From an uncultured Burkholderiales bacterium (lineage in GTDB: Bacteria > Pseudomonadota > Gammaproteobacteria > Burkholderiales > Burkholderiaceae_C), in NCBI GenBank assembly GCA_937897495.1, contig CALCBL010000397.1, positions 1-6,623 of the forward strand: a stretch of DNA of 6,623 bases, in the 5' to 3' direction. The notes beneath the pieces were generated by a model. The model worked only from the letters and a program-made list of their open reading frames with translations, had not been told where the DNA came from and searched no databases. Shown piece after piece: positions 1-5,955 of the stretch (its first letter is position 1; the number at the start of each line of letters is the position of its first letter). Position numbers and translations under genes: made by a program.

Positions 1-1
1 A

Positions 2-256
2 GTAGAGATCGTTGTCATCTCGCGCCAACAAGAGCCCAATGACATTGAATGTTTTGCGTCTCAGGGAATTGATCCAAGTCAGAAACGCTTTCTGATGCTT
101 AAGAGCCGAGTGCACTGGCGCGCCGGATTTGGTGATTTGGCAAGTTCAATTGTCGAATGCGCCGGGGTAGGCGTTTGCACTTCTGATTTCAGCGTTTTAG
201 ACTTCAAAAATGTGCGGCGCCCTATCTACCCTCTCGACCTTGACGCAAAACACTGA
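2..256 (+). CDS. M81 family (MlrC-like) metallopeptidase/hydrolase, C-terminal fragment (5' end outside window)
   Basis: An open frame entering from the left edge encodes 84 residues and ends at TGA 254-256. The pattern matches the C-terminal domain of the MlrC/M81 family: a strand with VEIVVISRQQEP, a conserved KSRVHWRAGF segment (about visible residues 38-47), and a terminal RRPIYPLDLD. The family is named after MlrC, which cleaves linearised microcystin. Most homologues sit in catabolic clusters and probably hydrolyse amide or related bonds in small molecules. The zinc ligands lie in the missing N-terminal part, so activity cannot be judged. The stop is only 12 nt before the aldo/keto reductase start, which suggests co-transcription. 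The family call is fairly sure; the substrate is unknown. Confidence 0.85.
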   Translation, partial: VEIVVISRQQEPNDIECFASQGIDPSQKRFLMLKSRVHWRAGFGDLASSIVECAGVGVCTSDFSVLDFKNVRRPIYPLDLDAKH

Positions 257-268
257 ACCAGCAAGCCC

Positions 269-1210
269 ATGATCAAAATTCCAAAAACTGATTTACGCGT
301 TCACCCACTTTGCCTTGGCGCCAATGTCTTTGGCTGGAGTGCCGACGAACAAGAATCGAATGCTGTGCTGGATGCTTATGCATCGCATGGCGGCAATTTC
401 ATCGATACCGCAGATGCTTATTCACAGTGGAAACCTGGCAATCAAGGCGGTGAGTCAGAAACACTGATTGGCCATTGGCTGAAAAAGAAAGATCGAAAAA
501 AATTCGTGATAGCAACAAAGGTTGCACTTCTCAACACTCGGCCTGGTTTATCGGCTGCGAATATTTTGGCTGCTTGCGACGATTCACTGCGCCGTTTGCA
601 AACTGATTACATCGATATTTATTACTCACACCGCGACGATGCCAAAACCCCGATGGAAGAGACCTTGGGTGCTTATGCCAAATTAATCAAAGCGGGAAAA
701 GTGCGTTATATCGCTGCTTCGCAGCATACCGGCGCGCGCCTGCAAGAGGCGCTGAGCATCTCAGCCAAACATGCCCTGCCCTCCTATATCGCACTGCAAG
801 ACCAATACAACTTGGTGCATCGAGAGCCATTTGAATCTGAGCAAGCCCCCGTACTTGCTGCCAACGGCTTAGGTTCATTTCCTTTTTATGGCCTAGCGCG
901 TGGATTTTTGTCAGGAAAATACCGGCCTGGGTTGAAAATTGACTCCGTTCGAGCAGAAGGTGTTGCTGAGTTTTATTCAGACCAAAACTGGAAAATCATT
1001 GAAGCTTTGCGTGACATTGCTCAAGCGCGCAGCGCACCAGTTTCGGCAATTGCCTTGGCCTGGTTGCGGTCACACCCCCAAGTCTGCGCTCCAATTGCTA
1101 GCGCGCGCACGCCTACACAGTTAGAAGAGATTGTTCAGATCATTGAGTTGAGCGCAGCAGAAATGACACGCCTCAATACGCTATCAACCCCCCAGAAGCC
1201 CTTAACTTAG
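269..1210 (+). CDS. Aldo/keto reductase
   Basis: A 313-residue protein of normal length for a soluble, cytosolic NADPH-dependent aldo/keto reductase (TIM barrel). The catalytic tetrad is visible: Asp46 and Tyr51 in FIDTADAY, Lys84 in IATKVA, and His121 in YYSHRDD. The stretch LARGFLSGKYRPG (209-221) and the C-terminal cofactor loop PIASARTPTQLEE (275-287; Ser278, Arg280, Gln284, Glu287) are typical of the AKR subgroup that includes YajO/Tas-like and aryl-alcohol-dehydrogenase-like enzymes. It would interconvert an aldehyde or ketone and an alcohol; the substrate cannot be read from the sequence. No strong Shine-Dalgarno precedes ATG 269, but the gene starts 12 nt after the M81 stop, so translation is probably coupled. 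The cupin follows after 14 nt. All catalytic residues are intact. Confidence 0.93.
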   Translation: MIKIPKTDLRVHPLCLGANVFGWSADEQESNAVLDAYASHGGNFIDTADAYSQWKPGNQGGESETLIGHWLKKKDRKKFVIATKVALLNTRPGLSAANILAACDDSLRRLQTDYIDIYYSHRDDAKTPMEETLGAYAKLIKAGKVRYIAASQHTGARLQEALSISAKHALPSYIALQDQYNLVHREPFESEQAPVLAANGLGSFPFYGLARGFLSGKYRPGLKIDSVRAEGVAEFYSDQNWKIIEALRDIAQARSAPVSAIALAWLRSHPQVCAPIASARTPTQLEEIVQIIELSAAEMTRLNTLSTPQKPLT

Positions 1211-1224
1211 TCCAAATACCCATC

Positions 1225-1800
1225 ATGACAAAACACAATCCACTTGACGATACAGTCCCCCAACGTGTAGCCCGATATTCAGATTTGGTGCCCTACAAAG
1301 ACTCCATGAACAACTCGGAGGGTATACCCCCCGAGGCCATGCTGATGATGTCGCCCGATAAGGTCATGCCCATCATGTCACCCAAAGGCTGGGAGGGTCG
1401 TAGCAAAATTGCGCCGGTTAAGGGGGCTCCTGGGTTGACGATTACTTTGGCTGAATGCCCTCCAGGTGATAGCGCTGGACTGCATAAACACACCGGTGCT
1501 GTGGAAAATTTCTTTTGTGTCCAAGGTCAATTTGAAATTATCTGGGGTGATGTAGGGCAGTTTTCCACCATCCTACAGCCCTTAGATTTTGTGTCAGTGC
1601 CATCGGGTATTTACCGTGATTTCAAAAATGTCGGAACCGAATTAGGTCGACTACTGGTCATGATCCAACCTGAACCTGGTGACACGCAAGACGCCGTTTA
1701 CCACGCCAAATCCAGCGGTGAAGAAATTACCAAACGCTGGGGTTCCGCCACAGTGGATGCCATGGCTAAAGTTGGAATTCGATTTGGTGAACCGGTTTAA
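1225..1800 (+). CDS. Cupin-domain protein (single cupin, altered motif 2)
   Basis: A 191-residue protein with one central cupin barrel. Motif 1 is complete at residues 85-101 (GLHKHTGAVENFFCVQG), giving likely metal ligands His87, His89 and Glu94. Motif 2 lies at about 122-135 (FVSVPSGIYRDFKN); the usual metal-binding His (PxGxxH) is Arg131, so the site would be a three-residue 2-His-1-Glu centre or only weakly metal-binding. Residues 1-70 form an N-terminal extension rich in Met and Pro before the barrel. No DNA-binding helix-turn-helix or signal peptide is seen, so it is probably a cytosolic enzyme (isomerase, dioxygenase or similar) or a ligand-binding protein rather than a regulator. The start ATG is 14 nt after the reductase stop. 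No clear Shine-Dalgarno is visible. The reaction is unknown. Confidence 0.85.
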   Translation: MTKHNPLDDTVPQRVARYSDLVPYKDSMNNSEGIPPEAMLMMSPDKVMPIMSPKGWEGRSKIAPVKGAPGLTITLAECPPGDSAGLHKHTGAVENFFCVQGQFEIIWGDVGQFSTILQPLDFVSVPSGIYRDFKNVGTELGRLLVMIQPEPGDTQDAVYHAKSSGEEITKRWGSATVDAMAKVGIRFGEPV

Positions 1801-1856
1801 AACATTCGCCTCTCTCCTAACATTTGCCTTTTTATCTTGCACTGTCTAGAGACTAC

Positions 1857-2813
1857 TTGAATACATCCACCTTTAACCACATTGCAGTTGTTGGCGCAGG
1901 CGCCGTTGGCAGCTTTTATGGCGCCATGCTCGCCCGCGCCGGGCACAGGGTGACGCTCATTGGCCGGCCCGCACATGTCAATGCTACAACGCGCGACGGT
2001 TTGAAGTTGGATTTATCAACATCCTCAACGACAGAGATCGTTCGGATTGAAGCCAGCAGTGACTTTTCAAGCTTGCGAACAGCTGACTTGGTTTTGTTCT
2101 GTGTCAAATCAACAGACAGCGCTTCGGTTGCGCTTCAAATTGCGCCCTATCTCGCACCACATACTTTGATGATGAGTTTGCAGAACGGTGTGGAAAACTC
2201 AACCCTGATTGCACAACAGGTACCCAATGCGGTAATACCCTGTGTCGTCTATGTGGCCACAGAAATTACTGCGCCAGGTTGTGTCAAGCACCATGGCCGC
2301 GGTGATCTTGTGATCGGAACGATGCAGGCTTCGCGACTGAGCGATCCGCAAAAAACTCTTCAAGAAATAGTTGAGCTGTTTGGTTCAGCCCAGGTTTCGG
2401 TTCAGATTTCACCAAATGTCATGGTCGAGTTATGGTCTAAGTTGATGATCAACTGCGCTTTCAATGCGATTTCGGGTTTAGCCCAAATTCAATATGGAAA
2501 ACTTGCTGCCTTGGAGTCAGTTCGCAGCACCCAAACAGCTTTGGTCAAGGAAGTCATTGCAGTGGCCCACGCCGATGGCATCCATTTGTCTGAGACTGTT
2601 GCCCTGCAAGCCGTCGAGCAAATAGCTGTCACGATGGGAAGTCAAAAATCATCTACTGCACAAGATATGGCGCGCTCTAAACACAGTGAAATTGACCATC
2701 TGAATGGGTTCATTGTGAGACGCGGCCAGGCTCTTGGGGTGGCGACCCCCGTTAACCAAGCCTTGTTCGCATTGGTCAAACTGGTTGAATCCACTTATAC
2801 CGCTCATGCCTAA
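1857..2813 (+). CDS. Ketopantoate reductase (ApbA/PanE) family 2-oxoacid reductase
   Basis: The frame encodes about 318 residues with the full ketopantoate reductase architecture. The N-terminal Rossmann motif is VVGAGAVGSFYG (GxGxxG at residues 13-18). Lys84 (CVKS) and Asn110 (LQNGVEN) line the cofactor and substrate site. The helical C-terminal domain holds ELWSKLMINCAFNAISG with the catalytic Lys195, Asn199 and Asn203, and EIDHLNG with Glu278. These match E. coli PanE K72, N98, K176, N180, N184 and E256, so the enzyme should be an active NADPH-dependent reductase of a 2-oxo acid. In this context a catabolic 2-oxo or hydroxy acid is more likely than pantothenate. No ATG lies in frame before the Rossmann fold. 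I prefer TTG 1857, which has AGAGA 4 nt upstream; TTG 1824 would add 11 non-family-like residues. The 3' end overlaps the kinase start by 8 nt. Confidence 0.9.
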   Translation: MNTSTFNHIAVVGAGAVGSFYGAMLARAGHRVTLIGRPAHVNATTRDGLKLDLSTSSTTEIVRIEASSDFSSLRTADLVLFCVKSTDSASVALQIAPYLAPHTLMMSLQNGVENSTLIAQQVPNAVIPCVVYVATEITAPGCVKHHGRGDLVIGTMQASRLSDPQKTLQEIVELFGSAQVSVQISPNVMVELWSKLMINCAFNAISGLAQIQYGKLAALESVRSTQTALVKEVIAVAHADGIHLSETVALQAVEQIAVTMGSQKSSTAQDMARSKHSEIDHLNGFIVRRGQALGVATPVNQALFALVKLVESTYTAHA

Positions 2814-3813
2814 GACAGAAGTCCCCACTGAGTTCGTTCGGGCCTTGAACGATCTGGGTCTTTCAAATGCTTCTTCCTTGTTCGGCAATCCTCTGACAGG
2901 TGGCGTGTCATCTGATATTTGGTGCATTGAGACAGAAAAAGGATTTGTTTGCGCCAAACGCGCTTTGTCCAAATTGCGGGTGGCTGCCGATTGGTATGCG
3001 CCTGTGGAGCGCAATCTTTTTGAGGCCCGATGGTTGCAAGTTGCCCACCAAGCCTCGCCAGGCTGTGCACCAGAATTATTAGGCCAACACCCAGAACTAG
3101 GGGTGTTGGTTATGCAGTACCTTGACCCAGTTCACTATCGCCTCTGGAAGCAAGAATTGCATGCTGGCAATGCTGACGCGCATACTGCAAAAGCAATGGG
3201 GCAAGTACTTTCTAAGATTCACAGTTATGCAGCAAGAAATAGTCAGTTAGCGAGCGAATTTCCAACTGACAAAATATTTTTTGAAATCAGACTGGCGCCC
3301 TACTTACTTGCCACTGCAGAGCGCCATCCCAAACTAGCGCATGCACTCGAAGCGCTGGTATTGCAAACTCAAAACAATGCAAAAACCTTGGTGCATGGCG
3401 ATGTCAGCCCTAAAAATATCTTGTTAGGACCACAGGGCCCCGTGTTGCTAGATGCTGAGTGCGCCACTTGGAGTGACCCTGCATTTGACTTAGCGTTTTG
3501 CCTAAACCACTTATTGCTCAAGTGCCTGTGGACGCCGTCGTCATCGTCAGATTTTTTGCATTGCTTTGAAGTTCTGACCAACAACTACTTGCAATCCGTA
3601 GATTGGGAACTGCCCACTGATCTTGAAGCAAGAGCGGCAAGACTGTTACCCGGACTTTTGCTGGCCAGAGTAGATGGCAAGTCTCCTGTCGAATATGTGA
3701 CTGAAGCACATCAACGCGAGCACGTTAGACGCGTAGCCAGCGCATTGCTCATCAAGCCAGCGAGTCATTTGCATGAAATTGCCCATGCATGGGCCAAGGA
3801 CCTAAATACATGA
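2806..3813 (+). CDS. Phosphotransferase of the APH / methylthioribose-kinase-like family (small-molecule kinase)
   Basis: From ATG 2806 the protein has 335 residues, the usual size for aminoglycoside phosphotransferase-fold kinases. The N-lobe shows a glycine-loop-like LTGGVSSDIW (30-39), the probable ATP-binding Lys51 (VCAKRAL), and a helix with Glu68/Glu73. The linker is VLVMQYLDP (100-108). The catalytic loop is VHGDVSPKNIL (196-206; Asp199 base, Asn204 metal). The metal loop is LLDAECATWSDPAFDLA (214-230) with Asp216 and Glu218. The DxE form of this loop resembles methylthioribose kinase rather than the DxD of antibiotic kinases. It should transfer phosphate from ATP to a hydroxyl of a small metabolite. 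The ATG lies 8 nt inside the previous gene; an upstream start at 2734 would overlap that gene by 80 nt and is unlikely. The stop overlaps the enolase start (ATGA). The substrate is unknown. Confidence 0.85.
   Translation: MPKTEVPTEFVRALNDLGLSNASSLFGNPLTGGVSSDIWCIETEKGFVCAKRALSKLRVAADWYAPVERNLFEARWLQVAHQASPGCAPELLGQHPELGVLVMQYLDPVHYRLWKQELHAGNADAHTAKAMGQVLSKIHSYAARNSQLASEFPTDKIFFEIRLAPYLLATAERHPKLAHALEALVLQTQNNAKTLVHGDVSPKNILLGPQGPVLLDAECATWSDPAFDLAFCLNHLLLKCLWTPSSSSDFLHCFEVLTNNYLQSVDWELPTDLEARAARLLPGLLLARVDGKSPVEYVTEAHQREHVRRVASALLIKPASHLHEIAHAWAKDLNT
3796..3800 (+). promoter_or_regulatory. Shine-Dalgarno deciding the enolase-paralogue start
   Basis: AAGGA lies inside the end of the kinase gene, 9 nt before ATG 3810. 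It supports ATG 3810 over the in-frame ATG 3789, since it would fall inside the longer reading frame. It also fits the 4-nt ATGA overlap with the kinase stop. Confidence 0.7.
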
Positions 3814-5096
3814 CACCGTTTGCCATCAAATCTATCCTCGCAAGACGAGTCTGGGACAGTCGCGGGCGACCCACCGTAGAAGCAGAAGTTGTTCTCAACG
3901 ACGGCTCACTAGGCAGAGCCATTGCACCAGCTGGCGCATCCAAAGGTACGCGTGAAGCACTGGAATTAAGAGATGGGGGCGATCGGTTTGGGGGTCTTGA
4001 TGTGATGCGGGCAGTCGGACATGTCAACGGTGAAATTTCTAATGCACTCGTGGGAACAAAGGCTGACAACCAGTCTGCTCTTGACCAGGCACTCATTGAC
4101 CTTGATGGAACCATCAACAAGTCCAGATTAGGCGCTAATGCAACTTTGGCAATTTCAATGGCAGCAGCGCATGCCATGGCTGCTGCCTCTGATATGCCCC
4201 TGTACCGCTACCTTGGCAATGGGAAAATTGGCCGCTTGCCCATGCCTCAAATTCAAATTTTTGGCGGAGGTGCGCATGCAGGCAGGCGTGTCGATGTTCA
4301 GGACTTTATGGTGGTCTGTCCTGGTGCAAGCAGCTTCGCTCAGGCTTTGGAGTGGACAGCAGAAGTCTATCGCCATGCAGGCCTACTGATGGCGCAACGC
4401 GGCTCACTGTTTGGCGTTGCTGACGAAGGGGGGTGGTGGCCTGACTTTTCAAGTAACGAGCAAGCACTGGAAATGCTCGTACTTGCCATTGAACGCGCAG
4501 GCTTTATTCCTGGAGATCAAGTTGCAATTGCTTTAGATATTGCAGCATCCGAATTTGGTCAGCAGGGTCAATACCGCCTAGGACTGGAATCTCGAGAATT
4601 GGACTCCGACGGCATGATTGAAATGCTGTTGAGATGGGTTGAGAAGTACCCCATCGTCTCCATCGAAGACCCTTTGGCCGAAGACGATTCGGTGGGGTTC
4701 GCTCGCTTTACCAAGGCCATTGGTCATCGATTGCAAATTGTGGGCGATGATTTTTTGGTCTCCAATTCAAACCTCATTCGAGAGGCCGCTAATTTAGGCG
4801 CTGCCAACACGGTACTTCTTAAACCCAACCAAAGAGGCACTCTGAGCGAAACCTTAGAAGCTTGGAAAGTGGCACAAGAGTTGGGCTATTCAGCCATCGT
4901 GTCGGCCCGCTCCGGTGAAACCGAAGACACCACCATTGTCGACCTGGCCATTGGGTGGAATGTGGGTCAACTCAAAGTTGGATCGTTCGCAAGAAGTGAG
5001 CGCATGGTCAAGTGGAACCATGCACTGCGCATTGAAGAACAACTAGGCGCTCAAGCCCGTTTTGCTGGCTCTAGCGTATTTCGAAAAACTCACTGA
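3810..5096 (+). CDS. Enolase (phosphopyruvate hydratase) family paralogue with altered active site
   Basis: From ATG 3810 the protein has 428 residues, full enolase length, and aligns by eye along the whole E. coli and yeast enolases. Retained residues (yeast number in brackets): metal ligands Asp243 (246), Glu286 (295) and Asp313 (320); catalytic Glu206 (211) and Lys338 (345); Lys389 (396); His156 (159); Arg367-Ser368 (374-375); loop Ser44 (39). Changed: Ala366 for His373 (VSARSGETED), Asp165 for Glu168 (VQDFM), Ala41 for Ser36 and Lys45 for Thr40 (PAGASKG), Gly-rich FGGGAHAGRR for the usual NGG.HAGG loop, and KPNQRG for KxNQIG. It therefore probably still abstracts a proton alpha to a carboxylate and eliminates water, but on a phosphorylated substrate other than 2-phosphoglycerate. 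It overlaps the kinase gene by 4 nt, so the kinase is a likely supplier of that substrate. Automatic annotation would call it eno; I do not, because of the changed residues. Confidence 0.9.
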   Translation: MTPFAIKSILARRVWDSRGRPTVEAEVVLNDGSLGRAIAPAGASKGTREALELRDGGDRFGGLDVMRAVGHVNGEISNALVGTKADNQSALDQALIDLDGTINKSRLGANATLAISMAAAHAMAAASDMPLYRYLGNGKIGRLPMPQIQIFGGGAHAGRRVDVQDFMVVCPGASSFAQALEWTAEVYRHAGLLMAQRGSLFGVADEGGWWPDFSSNEQALEMLVLAIERAGFIPGDQVAIALDIAASEFGQQGQYRLGLESRELDSDGMIEMLLRWVEKYPIVSIEDPLAEDDSVGFARFTKAIGHRLQIVGDDFLVSNSNLIREAANLGAANTVLLKPNQRGTLSETLEAWKVAQELGYSAIVSARSGETEDTTIVDLAIGWNVGQLKVGSFARSERMVKWNHALRIEEQLGAQARFAGSSVFRKTH

Positions 5097-5169
5097 ACTT
5101 CAAAACCTGCCATCGGTGCGTAAGTCTGCCACTTTTCACGCGTCCCTTGCTCAACCAGGTTTCTGTTGG
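5097..5169. other. Convergent intergenic gap
   Basis: This 73-nt gap separates the convergent enolase-like and RraA-like genes. The only structure seen is a weak pairing AACCA (5153-5157) with TGGTT (5167-5171), without a T-tract on either strand. No convincing terminator is visible. Confidence 0.5.
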
Positions 5170-5847
5170 TTAAAGAATGCCATAGCGTGCAAATACATCT
5201 GCTAATTTATCGCCACGTTGTAAGTCTTTAAGCGTATTGGATTCGCCCGACACTTTTTTAAAAGCAATTTCTAAAACTTTTTCTTCTACGCTTTGCGGAA
5301 CAACAACCAAGCCATCGACATCCCCCACAACCAAGTCCCCTGGCACCACGTATACACCGCCACATTCAATTGGAATATCCAGCGCCATGATTCGAGCCCG
5401 GCCTTTGCTGTCTAGTGGCGCAATACCACCATGAAAAACGGGGAATTTCATGGCACGAATTGCACGGACATCTCTGGTGCAACCATCCATGACAGCTCCA
5501 GCTGCGCCACGGGCTTGTGCCGCGGTAGACAGTAATTCTCCCCAAGGGCCAATCCGAGCTGAGTTCGAGCACGCAAAAATAGGAATTTCAAAAGGCTTCA
5601 AACTGTCGACCAATTGAATCTCTAACTCATAGGGATTCGTTCCCTCATCGTGGTGCCACACCTCCATGAAACTAGCAGTTCGAGCTCTTCCAACTAAAAC
5701 CAAGGCATCGTCAATTGGACGAATTTTTGATGACATCGCTTGATTGCGAAACCCTGAACTGTCCAATGCGTCGGAAATGATTGATGTGAAAAGTTTATCT
5801 CGAATCTGCTCAAAAAGTCTTCGATCGATTTCTTGGGATGAACTCAT
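5170..5847 (-). CDS. RraA family protein (HMG/CHA aldolase or oxaloacetate-decarboxylase-like)
   Basis: A 225-residue protein with the RraA/DlpA fold. The core motif runs from GELLSTAAQARG (103-114) to VMDGCTRDVRAI (119-130). Arg125 and Asp126 correspond to the substrate-binding Arg and metal-binding Asp of 4-hydroxy-4-methyl-2-oxoglutarate aldolases. GDVDGLVVVP (175-184) completes the family signature. Proteins with these residues cleave 4-hydroxy-2-oxo acids to pyruvate or decarboxylate oxaloacetate, using a divalent metal; the RNase E inhibitor role of E. coli RraA should not be assumed. The N-terminal part includes an unusual EVWHHDEGTNPYE segment (62-74) near the active-site region, which may tune specificity. 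Start ATG (5847-5845) has a strong AGGAG 7 nt upstream. It lies 108 nt downstream of the SDR gene on the same strand and convergent to the enolase-like gene. Confidence 0.9.
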   Translation of the reverse strand: MSSSQEIDRRLFEQIRDKLFTSIISDALDSSGFRNQAMSSKIRPIDDALVLVGRARTASFMEVWHHDEGTNPYELEIQLVDSLKPFEIPIFACSNSARIGPWGELLSTAAQARGAAGAVMDGCTRDVRAIRAMKFPVFHGGIAPLDSKGRARIMALDIPIECGGVYVVPGDLVVGDVDGLVVVPQSVEEKVLEIAFKKVSGESNTLKDLQRGDKLADVFARYGIL

Positions 5848-5854
5848 TACATTG

Positions 5855-5859
5855 CTCCT
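5855..5859 (-). promoter_or_regulatory. Shine-Dalgarno of the RraA-family gene
   Basis: On the minus strand AGGAG is followed by 7 nt and then ATG. It is the best ribosome-binding site in the window and fixes the start of this gene. Confidence 0.8.
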
Positions 5860-5866
5860 AAAACAT

Positions 5867-5888
5867 GTTAATAAATCAACGAATTAAC
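5867..5888. repeat. 22-bp inverted repeat GTTAAT-N10-ATTAAC, possible operator
   Basis: A perfect 6-bp dyad (5867-5872 and 5883-5888) with a 10-nt spacer lies just upstream of the RraA-family ribosome-binding site. It overlaps the spacer and -10 region of the weak candidate promoter at 5868-5896, which would suit a repressor operator. Short AT-rich arms can occur by chance, so this is tentative. Confidence 0.3.
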
Positions 5889-5896
5889 TCTAGCAA
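5868..5896 (-). promoter_or_regulatory. Weak candidate sigma-70 promoter for the RraA-family gene
   Basis: On the minus strand TTGCTA (5896-5891) and TATTAA (5873-5868) are separated by 17 nt; each matches four of six consensus bases. The predicted start near 5861 would leave a very short leader before the AGGAG. The gene may instead be read only through from the SDR gene. Confidence 0.2.
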
Positions 5897-5916
5897 CTAA
5901 CAACGCTGGTTGGTTG
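5894..5916. repeat. Imperfect inverted repeat in the SDR-RraA gap
   Basis: CAACTAAC (5894-5901) and GTTGGTTG (5909-5916) pair over seven of eight positions around a 7-nt loop. The remaining pair is T-G on the plus strand and becomes an A-C mismatch in the minus-strand transcript. No T-run follows on the minus strand, so it is not a standard terminator. It may be a chance structure or an attenuating hairpin between the two genes. Confidence 0.25.
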
Positions 5917-5955
5917 ATGAGACTGGATATCGTGCAAATACAAATAGATTTTCAA

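Noticed and set aside
2734..2805. Upstream ATG 2734 as the kinase start
   Set aside because: It would overlap the ketopantoate-reductase-like gene by 80 nt and adds 24 residues before the domain with no family support; ATG 2806 gives the short overlap typical of coupled genes.
2649..3014. 121-residue open frame on the minus strand
   Set aside because: It is antisense to the end of the reductase and the start of the kinase, both well supported; no motif or ribosome-binding site was seen.
3789..3809. Upstream in-frame ATG 3789 as the start of the enolase-like gene
   Set aside because: It would overlap the kinase by 25 nt, places the AAGGA inside the coding sequence, and adds seven residues not seen in enolases; ATG 3810 fits better.
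2806..3813. Aminoglycoside resistance gene
   Set aside because: Only the fold is shared; the DxE metal loop and the operon context point to a metabolic kinase.
3752..4177. 141-residue open frame on the minus strand
   Set aside because: It lies opposite the kinase end and the conserved enolase N-terminus, has no recognisable domain, and looks like a shadow of codon bias in the real gene.
3810..5096. Simple annotation as the housekeeping eno gene
   Set aside because: Active-site changes (Ala for His373, Asp for Glu168, altered mobile loop) and the catabolic context argue against it, though a search of the full genome is needed to settle it.
5153..5171. Hairpin AACCA/TGGTT between the convergent genes as a bidirectional terminator
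   Set aside because: Only five pairs, a 9-nt loop, no T-run on either strand, and it runs into the RraA-family stop codon.
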